DNA of 8,872 bases from an uncultured Amaricoccus sp. (GTDB taxonomy: Bacteria; Pseudomonadota; Alphaproteobacteria; Rhodobacterales; Rhodobacteraceae), in the NCBI RefSeq assembly GCF_937858865.1, contig NZ_CALLYO010000198.1:1-8872 (forward strand), in the 5' to 3' direction. Shown one piece after another: positions 3,867-8,872 of the stretch; the stretch's first letter is position 1; every line of letters begins with the position of its first letter. The translations under genes and the position numbers were made by a program. A model generated the notes under the pieces. That model made no database searches and was not told the DNA's origin. It saw nothing but the letters and a program-made list of their open reading frames with translations.

Positions 3867-6342
3867 GCGCCGCGGCCGGTCTGCCGGCCGCGGGCCTGAG
3901 CCGGGTCACTCCGAGCGCGCCCGCCCGCGCGAGGCTCGGGTCTAGCGACATCGGCACGTATTCCGACCGCCGCCAGATCGCCGCCAGATCGTCGTAGTGG
4001 CGCGAGAGCAGGTGCCCGCTCTCGCCGGTCGCGATGATGAAGACGCTCGAGTCGGGGTCGGAGAAGTCGTAGACAGCGCGGAAGCCCGCCGCGTGCACGT
4101 TGAGATAGGGCTCCGGCCCGTTCCCCGGCATCTGCCCGCGCAGCAGCGTCTGGTCGCCGCCGGGCGTCGACTGGCGGATGTTGACGAGATGGCGCAGCAC
4201 CGGCACGTGCCCGAGCGTCTGGTGCAGATGCAGCGCCTGGTGTGCGTCTCCCCAGCGCCAGCTCTCGAGCCGGGCCCCGAAGCGCTCCTCGAGCTCGAGG
4301 AGCGCCGCGTCGAGCGAGAGGCGCGCCATCTCGGTGCAGCTCTCCTTTGCCGTCGTCTGCTTCACGTCGCACCAGGCCGCGGCGCCGTCCACGTCACGGA
4401 AGACCCGCTCGATGAAGACGGGATCGGGCGCCGGCAACAGCTGCTGCAGCGGGCCGAGTTCGTCCTGCACCAGGCGATGCTGCAGAGCGCGCACCCAGGC
4501 GGCGTAGATCAGCGGCTCGGGATCGTGCTCGCTCATCGCCCCGTTCCAGTCGGCCAGCCGCTCGAGCGCCACCTGCCGCCGCCGCTCGGCGGTGCCGGAG
4601 GCGGCTGGCTCGCCCGAGTACCAGAGATCGCGCGCGATGAGCGGCAGCAGCACCCGCGCCGCCTCGGAGACAGTGTCGGTCTGGATCTCGACGAAGCTTT
4701 CGAGCGAGTGGTAGCGCCGGTCGCCGAGCAGCTTGCCTGCGCGGATGATGCGATAGCTGTCGCCCCAGTCGAAGCTCAGGTGGTCGGGGAAGGCCGCGTC
4801 CGTCACCCGGTTGTTGGTGTTGACGACGATGCCGCTCGGCGGGTCGACGACCCAGGGGTTGGCCTCGAACGGGCGCATCCCCTGCCAGTCGTTGACCGCG
4901 AGCCAGCCCGGCGCCGGGATGCGCCCCTGGCTGGTGTGCCCGGCGAGGCGGGCCGGCGCGGCGCCGGCCATCTGCAGCGCGACCGACTCGTGGTCGGCCA
5001 TGGTCACGTTGAGCGAGGGGGCGAGATGATCGCGCGTCGCCTCGCGCCCGTCCTGGACCGAGTGCGCCCGCATCAGCGCGATCGCCGCGCTGACCGAGCG
5101 GTCGCGCGGCGTCAGCGCCGTCCAGGCCAGCACCGCGACGTGCCCGGGCGGGGTGACCGCCGCAGCACCGAAGCTGTCGCCGGGGATGACCGGACCGTGC
5201 CGGGTCCAGCGCAGGGTGACGCGGACCGGGTCGGCGCCGCGGATGCCGATCACCGCCTCGCGGGTCTCGAAGCGGCGGAAGCCGGCGGGGGTCAGGTATT
5301 CGTCCGGGTTCTCCGGGTTAAGCCGCTCGATGTAGACGTCCTGGTCGTCGAGGTAGCTCGAGGTCAGCCCCCAGCCGAGATCGGCGTTGCGCCCGGCGAG
5401 GACGGCCGGGATGCCGGGGATCGTCGCGCCCATCACCGGCCCCTCGGCGAGGTCCATCCGCGCCAGCATCCAGATCGAGGGGGCGCTGAGGCCGAGGTGC
5501 GGGTCGGTGGCGAGGAGCGGCGCGCCGCCGGCCGTGCGCCGGCCCATGGCGGCAAAGGCGTTCGAGGCGCCGGCGAGCCCGGGCCGGGGCAGAGGGTCGA
5601 ACGGGTGCCGCGCCGCCTCGATCACCGGCTGCGGCGTCGCGCCGGGGAAGAGCTCGGAGAACTGCGGCAACCCCATCAGCGGCGCGTTGGGCGAGTCGGG
5701 CAGGATGTCGCGCAACCGCTCCTGCGGCAGCGCGAGCGAGAGCCGCGCGCGCAGCGTCTCCATCGCCGCCTTGTCGGTCATCTGCAGCGCCATCAGCTTC
5801 TGCACCGCGATCGAATCGGCCGGGGTCCAGGGCGAGATGTCGGGCGAGAAGAGGAAGAACTCCGGCGCGCCGCGGCCGAGGGCCTCGTCCTGCACCGTGC
5901 GCAGCCAGGCGTTCACCCCCGCGGCATAGGCGGCGAGCGCGGCCTTGGCGTCCGGGCTCTGCTCGGCGACCGCCTGGTGGGCGTAGCCGTAGAGGTCGAG
6001 CGCGCGCATCAGCGTGTCGATCGGGAGCGTCTCGGTGCCGAAGAGCTCGCTGAGCCGCCCCTGCGCGGTGCGGCGCAGCATCGTCATCTGCCAGAGCCGG
6101 TCCTGGGCGTGCACGAAGCCGAGGCCGAAGAAGGCGTCGCGGTCGGTCGACGAGAGGATATGCGGGATCGCGTAGCGGTCACGGACGATCTCGATCTCCT
6201 CGGCCGGCCCCTCCACGGTCCAGGTGGCGTCGTAATCGGGCAGCGATTGACCGGCGAGATAGTAGGCCAGCCCGGCCGCGGCGGCGGCGAGCAGGATCAG
6301 GGCGAGCACGGCGCGCATCAGCCACCGGAACAGAATTGCCAC
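3856..6342 (-). CDS. Penicillin acylase family protein (Ntn hydrolase)
   Basis: An 828-aa precursor. A hydrophobic signal or anchor (about 10-30) exports it. The alpha-chain signature follows: RDRYAIPHI (54-62) and HAQDRLWQM (78-86). The predicted autocleavage site is GA/SNAF, with Ser260 as the new N-terminal nucleophile of the beta chain. Beta-chain landmarks are TDPHLGL, IPGIPAVLAGRN, RHGPVIPG and NTNNRV (508-513); the Asn residues there occupy the region of the oxyanion Asn of E. coli penicillin G acylase. The family hydrolyses side-chain amides: beta-lactams, N-acyl-homoserine lactones, or other acyl amides. Substrate cannot be told from sequence. I chose GTG at 6342 (VAILFRWLMR) because AAGGAG lies 8 bases upstream; the frame stays open as far as 6729, but that part overlaps the divergent dehydrogenase gene. 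ATG at 6318 is an alternative. Monocistronic; its 3' end overlaps the SYLF gene by 11 bp. Confidence 0.92.
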   Translation of the reverse strand: MAILFRWLMRAVLALILLAAAAAGLAYYLAGQSLPDYDATWTVEGPAEEIEIVRDRYAIPHILSSTDRDAFFGLGFVHAQDRLWQMTMLRRTAQGRLSELFGTETLPIDTLMRALDLYGYAHQAVAEQSPDAKAALAAYAAGVNAWLRTVQDEALGRGAPEFFLFSPDISPWTPADSIAVQKLMALQMTDKAAMETLRARLSLALPQERLRDILPDSPNAPLMGLPQFSELFPGATPQPVIEAARHPFDPLPRPGLAGASNAFAAMGRRTAGGAPLLATDPHLGLSAPSIWMLARMDLAEGPVMGATIPGIPAVLAGRNADLGWGLTSSYLDDQDVYIERLNPENPDEYLTPAGFRRFETREAVIGIRGADPVRVTLRWTRHGPVIPGDSFGAAAVTPPGHVAVLAWTALTPRDRSVSAAIALMRAHSVQDGREATRDHLAPSLNVTMADHESVALQMAGAAPARLAGHTSQGRIPAPGWLAVNDWQGMRPFEANPWVVDPPSGIVVNTNNRVTDAAFPDHLSFDWGDSYRIIRAGKLLGDRRYHSLESFVEIQTDTVSEAARVLLPLIARDLWYSGEPAASGTAERRRQVALERLADWNGAMSEHDPEPLIYAAWVRALQHRLVQDELGPLQQLLPAPDPVFIERVFRDVDGAAAWCDVKQTTAKESCTEMARLSLDAALLELEERFGARLESWRWGDAHQALHLHQTLGHVPVLRHLVNIRQSTPGGDQTLLRGQMPGNGPEPYLNVHAAGFRAVYDFSDPDSSVFIIATGESGHLLSRHYDDLAAIWRRSEYVPMSLDPSLARAGALGVTRLRPAAGRPAAALSG
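3870..3893. terminator. Perfect 10-bp inverted repeat at a convergent gene junction
   Basis: CCGCGGCCGG (3870-3879) and CCGGCCGCGG (3884-3893) flank a 4-base TCTG loop, starting 3 bp after the SYLF-lipoprotein stop. The same bases encode the RPAAGRPAA tail of the acylase on the other strand. There is no T tract on either side, so it may slow or end transcription only weakly, or act with Rho. It could equally be a by-product of Ala/Pro/Gly codons in GC-rich DNA. Confidence 0.35.
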
Positions 6343-6367
6343 GCGCCGGGCTCCTTTCGCCTCCGCC

Positions 6368-6396
6368 TTGACCCCGCCCGGATAGCAGGCCACTAG
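6368..6396 (+). promoter_or_regulatory. Possible promoter of the dehydrogenase-rpe run
   Basis: Between the divergent acylase and dehydrogenase genes, TTGACC (6368-6373) matches the -35 consensus at 5 of 6 positions, but the hexamer 17 bases on (CACTAG, 6391-6396) is a poor -10. The whole 102-bp gap must hold promoters for both directions. On the minus strand TTGTGT and TATCCG, also spaced 17, are an equally weak pair. No clear operator seen. Confidence 0.22.
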
Positions 6397-6444
6397 GGGC
6401 GACACAACGCAACAAGGGTTAATGGCAGCCGAACGGGAGGGGAG

Positions 6445-7308
6445 ATGGCGCGCGTCGCATTCATCGGTCTGGGCGTGATGGGCTATCCGATGGCGGGCCA
6501 TCTCGCCGCGAAGGGCCACGCGGTGACCGTCTACAACCGCACGGCGAGCCGAGCCGAGGCCTGGGTGGCCCAGCACGGTCAGGCCGCGGCGCCGACCCCG
6601 GCGGCGGCGGCGCGCGGGGCCGAGATCGTCTTCGCCTGCGTCGGCAACGACGACGACCTGCGCCGCGTTGCCACCGGGCCGGACGGCGCCTTCGAGGGGC
6701 TCGCGAAGGGCGCGGTCTTCGTCGACCACACCACGGCTTCGGCCGCCGTCGCGCGCGAACTCGCCGCGGCGGCGGAGCGACAGGGCGCGGCCTTCGTCGA
6801 TGCCCCGGTCTCGGGCGGCCAGGCCGGCGCGGAGAACGGGGGCCTGACCGTCATGTGCGGCGGCGACGCCGCGGCCTACGCCCGCGTCGAGCCGGTCATC
6901 GCCGCCTATGCCCGGTCCTGCCGGCTGATGGGCGCGGCGGGAGCCGGCCAGCTCACCAAGATGGTGAACCAGATCTGCATCGCGGGCCTCCTGCAGGGTC
7001 TCTCCGAGGGCCTCGCCTTCGCGCAGAAGGCCGGGCTCGACGGGCGGGCCGTCCTCGACGTCATCTCCAAGGGGGCGGCCGGCTCCTGGCAGATGGAGAA
7101 CCGCGGCCCGACCATGCTCGAGGGGAGGTTCGACTTCGGCTTCGCCGTCGACTGGATGCGCAAGGACCTCGCGATCTGCCTCGCCGAGGCCGACCGCAAC
7201 AGCGCGGCGCTCCCGGTCACCGCGCTCGTCGACCAGTTCTACAAGGACGTGCAGCAGATGGGCGGCGGGCGGAACGACACCTCCAGCCTGATCCGGCGGC
7301 TGGGGTGA
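6445..7308 (+). CDS. NAD(P)-dependent beta-hydroxyacid dehydrogenase (3-hydroxyisobutyrate dehydrogenase family)
   Basis: A 287-aa cytoplasmic oxidoreductase, normal family length. The N-terminal Rossmann domain starts with the dinucleotide loop G8-L-G-V-M-G13. The second strand ends in N31-R32-T33; an Arg at this place often goes with NADP(H) over NAD(H). Substrate-binding DAPVSGG is at 119-125, and the catalytic Lys is K172 in GQLTKMVNQ. The C-terminal half is the all-helical dimerisation domain (GAAGSWQMENR, then DWMRKDL). Relatives oxidise or reduce 3-hydroxyisobutyrate, tartronate semialdehyde, succinic semialdehyde or glyoxylate; sequence alone does not choose among them. The ATG at 6445 directly follows a purine-rich GGGAGGGGAG (6435-6444). 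The stop overlaps the rpe start by 4 bp (GTGA), so the two products are made together. Confidence 0.92.
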   Translation: MARVAFIGLGVMGYPMAGHLAAKGHAVTVYNRTASRAEAWVAQHGQAAAPTPAAAARGAEIVFACVGNDDDLRRVATGPDGAFEGLAKGAVFVDHTTASAAVARELAAAAERQGAAFVDAPVSGGQAGAENGGLTVMCGGDAAAYARVEPVIAAYARSCRLMGAAGAGQLTKMVNQICIAGLLQGLSEGLAFAQKAGLDGRAVLDVISKGAAGSWQMENRGPTMLEGRFDFGFAVDWMRKDLAICLAEADRNSAALPVTALVDQFYKDVQQMGGGRNDTSSLIRRLG

Positions 7309-7991
7309 GCCTGCCCGCCTTCACCGGGACGCCGGCGATCGTCCCCTCGATCCTCTCGGCCGACTTCGCCCGGCTCGGCGCGGAGGTGAAGGCGGTCGAG
7401 GCCGCCGGCGCCGACTGGGTGCAGGTCGACGTGATGGACGGCCACTTCGTCCCCAATCTCACCCTCGGCCCCGACGCCGTGGCGGCGTTGCGCCGCCACG
7501 GCCGGACGGCGCTCGACGTCCACCTGATGATCGCGCCGGCCGATCCCTTCCTCGAGGCCTTTGTCGCCGCCGGCGCCGACCTCGTCACCGTCCACGCCGA
7601 GGCGGGGCCGCACCTCGACCGCAGCCTCGCCCGCATCCGCGAGCTCGGCGCGAAGGCCGGCGTCGCGCTCGACCCGGCGACGCCCCCCTCGGCGGTCGAA
7701 TACGTCCTCGACAAGTGCGACCTCGTGCTGGTGATGACGGTGAACCCGGGCTTCGGCGGCCAGGCCTTCCTGCCGGCGATGCTGCCGAAGCTGCGCGCTC
7801 TCCGCGCCATGATCGGCGACCGCCCGGTCTGGCTGCAGGTCGACGGCGGCATCGGCCCGGAGACCGCCGCCCTCTGCCGTGCCGCGGGGGCGACGAGCTT
7901 CGTCGCCGGCTCCTCGGTCTTCCGCGGCGGCCCGGAGGCCTACGCCGGCAACATCGCCGCCCTGCGCGCCGCCTGTGTCGCCGCCTCGTGA
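7305..7991 (+). CDS. rpe: Ribulose-phosphate 3-epimerase
   Basis: A 228-aa TIM-barrel enzyme of usual length that interconverts ribulose 5-phosphate and xylulose 5-phosphate (pentose phosphate pathway and Calvin cycle). Family landmarks in order: PSILSADF (14-21), VDVMDGHFVPN (41-51), LDVHLM (70-75), MTVNPGFGGQ (phosphate loop) and LQVDGGIG near 180. Metal and catalytic residues D42, H73 and D180 are present, but the His normally two residues before the first Asp is Gln40. The start is GTG at 7305, giving VSLPAFTGTPAIVPS. It overlaps the preceding stop by 4 bp and has no strong ribosome binding site of its own, so it relies on translational coupling. The frame is open far upstream inside the dehydrogenase gene, but that part has no family similarity. 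Confidence 0.94.
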   Translation: MSLPAFTGTPAIVPSILSADFARLGAEVKAVEAAGADWVQVDVMDGHFVPNLTLGPDAVAALRRHGRTALDVHLMIAPADPFLEAFVAAGADLVTVHAEAGPHLDRSLARIRELGAKAGVALDPATPPSAVEYVLDKCDLVLVMTVNPGFGGQAFLPAMLPKLRALRAMIGDRPVWLQVDGGIGPETAALCRAAGATSFVAGSSVFRGGPEAYAGNIAALRAACVAAS

Positions 7992-8047
7992 CTGGACAAG
8001 GGTCGCGGCGATGAATGAACGTCCGTGACGAAGCCCGGAGCCTGCCG

Positions 8048-8851
8048 ATGAGATCGCCCGCCGTCCTGTTGCCGCTCGCCCTTCTCGCCGCCTGCGGCAC
8101 GACCTACGAGGTGCCACTCGGCGCTGCGCCCTCGGGGGCGCTGCCCGCGGCGGCCTCCCAGGCGCCTGCGGGCCGTGCGCGCACCTCGGCCGACTTCGCC
8201 CGCGTCGCGTCGCGCATCGAGCCGGTGGCCGAGCGTTTCTGCCGCGAGGAGAACCCGCGCGCCCCGGCGGCCTGGTGCGACTACCGCATCCGGCTCGACA
8301 ACGATCCGCGCATGCCGCCGAACGCCTACCAGTCCGAGGGCGAGGACGGCCGGCCCAACGTCACCGTCGGCGTCACGCTCCTCGGCGAGATGCGCTCGGA
8401 CGACGAGATCGCCTTCGTGCTCAGCCACGAGATGAGCCACCATATCGCCGGCCACATCCCGAAGCAGCAGCAGCAGCAGGTCCTCGGCGCGCTCATCCTC
8501 GGCGGCCTCGTCGCCGCCGCCGGCAATCCGGCCACCGGCGGCCCCGCCTCCGACCAGGCGATCAGCCAGGCGATGGACGTCGGCGCCTACCTCGGCGCGC
8601 GCAGCTACTCGCAGAGCTACGAGCTCGAGGCCGACACGCTCGGCGCCTTCATCGCCGCCCGCGCCGGCTACGACCCGGAGGCGGGAGCGGAGATCTTCGG
8701 TCGGCCGGCGCTTGCCGACGCCGGCGGGCCGCCGATCCTCTCGAGCCATCCGGCCTCCGCCCGCCGCCAGGCGACCATCGCCGCCGTCGCCGCCGAGATT
8801 CGCCGCCAGCAGGCGCTCGGCCTGACGCCGCGCCCCGGCCAGGCGGGCTGA
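8048..8851 (+). CDS. M48 family metalloprotease lipoprotein (LoiP/YggG-like)
   Basis: A 267-aa zinc protease anchored by lipid. The signal peptide MRSPAVLLPLALLAAC has lipobox LAAC with Cys16. The catalytic HExxH is H127-E-M-S-H131, and the third zinc ligand is E192 in ELEADTLG. The later AGYDP and SSHPASARR segments also fit M48. Size, lipobox and domain order resemble E. coli LoiP, an outer-membrane lipoprotein protease, so a periplasmic quality-control role is likely. C65 and C77 before the protease domain could form a disulfide. A run of five CAG codons (8464-8478) gives KQQQQQ just after the HExxH helix. The ATG at 8048 has GGAG (8037-8040) at good spacing and leads directly into the signal peptide. 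An in-frame ATG at 8015 would add 11 charged residues and is less likely. It follows rpe by 56 bp with no terminator visible. Confidence 0.9.
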   Translation: MRSPAVLLPLALLAACGTTYEVPLGAAPSGALPAAASQAPAGRARTSADFARVASRIEPVAERFCREENPRAPAAWCDYRIRLDNDPRMPPNAYQSEGEDGRPNVTVGVTLLGEMRSDDEIAFVLSHEMSHHIAGHIPKQQQQQVLGALILGGLVAAAGNPATGGPASDQAISQAMDVGAYLGARSYSQSYELEADTLGAFIAARAGYDPEAGAEIFGRPALADAGGPPILSSHPASARRQATIAAVAAEIRRQQALGLTPRPGQAG

Positions 8852-8860
8852 GGTGCCCAT

Positions 8861-8872
8861 ATGAATTCCATA
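8861..8872 (+). CDS. Possible start of the next gene (truncated)
   Basis: Ten bases after the M48 stop (8851), an ATG at 8861 begins an open frame (M-N-S-I) that runs off the window. GAGGTG (8850-8855) is 5 bases upstream and would serve as a ribosome binding site. Only four codons are visible, so neither its reality nor its identity can be judged. Confidence 0.3.

Noticed and set aside
3997..6396. An 799-codon plus-strand open frame opposite the acylase gene
   Set aside because: It is Arg/Gly/Asp-rich low-complexity translation with no domain, and it mirrors a well-supported acylase; stop-poor antisense frames are expected in such GC-rich DNA.
6343..6729. Extension of the acylase start to 6729
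   Set aside because: It would overlap the divergent dehydrogenase by almost 300 bp and place 129 unrelated residues before a proper export signal; the GTG at 6342 has a good ribosome binding site.
6855..7304. A 150-residue N-terminal extension of Rpe in frame with it
   Set aside because: It lies within the dehydrogenase gene in another frame, is Arg-rich with no similarity to anything, and normal Rpe length is reached from the GTG at 7305.
8858..8868. CATATGAATTC, overlapping NdeI and EcoRI sites suggestive of a cloning vector
   Set aside because: The rest of the window is natural chromosome with no vector sequence; a single overlap of two 6-mers is readily chance, and it coincides with a plausible start codon.

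Overview
This window looks like chromosomal DNA from a very GC-rich (about 70% by eye) alphaproteobacterium. The best guess is a Rhodobacterales-type organism. The reasons are the ccmC-ccmD-ccmG cytochrome c maturation order, the membrane J-domain protein with its characteristic central motif, and the overall protein style. I see no integrase, transposase, CRISPR array, phage gene or origin, so this is mostly ordinary chromosome.

Layout. A tRNA-Asn gene sits at the left edge on the minus strand, with a good promoter just upstream. Reading right from there is a two-gene unit (209-1580): a cytoplasmic von Willebrand A (VWA) domain protein, then a membrane-anchored J-domain protein. This pair meets the ccmC-ccmD-ccmG operon (3110-1683, minus strand) head-on, and the 102-bp gap between them holds hairpins for both directions. 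A SYLF/YSC84 lipoprotein (3303-3866) is divergent from ccmC. Its 3' end overlaps by 11 bp the 3' end of a convergent penicillin-acylase-family gene (6342-3856, minus), and a perfect 10-bp inverted repeat lies right at that junction. Divergent from the acylase is a plus-strand run: a 3-hydroxyisobutyrate-dehydrogenase-family oxidoreductase, ribulose-phosphate 3-epimerase (rpe, 4-bp overlap) and a LoiP-like M48 metalloprotease lipoprotein. A possible next start codon lies at the extreme right edge.

How the genes work together. CcmC and CcmD handle haem delivery to CcmE, and CcmG reduces apocytochrome cysteines, all at the inner membrane and periplasm. The SYLF lipoprotein, the acylase and the M48 protease are also envelope or periplasmic proteins. 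The VWA/J-protein pair suggests DnaK recruitment to the inner membrane, with the VWA protein as partner; this is inference. The dehydrogenase and Rpe are cytoplasmic carbon-metabolism enzymes that are probably translationally coupled.

The points most worth a second look are: the VWA/J-protein pair and its GGG-rich glycine codons; a candidate leaderless ccmC transcript with no ribosome binding site; the acylase/SYLF tail-to-tail overlap with an embedded hairpin; and an Rpe in which the usual metal-binding His of the H-x-D motif is Gln. I do not see clear evidence of a wholly new multi-gene system.
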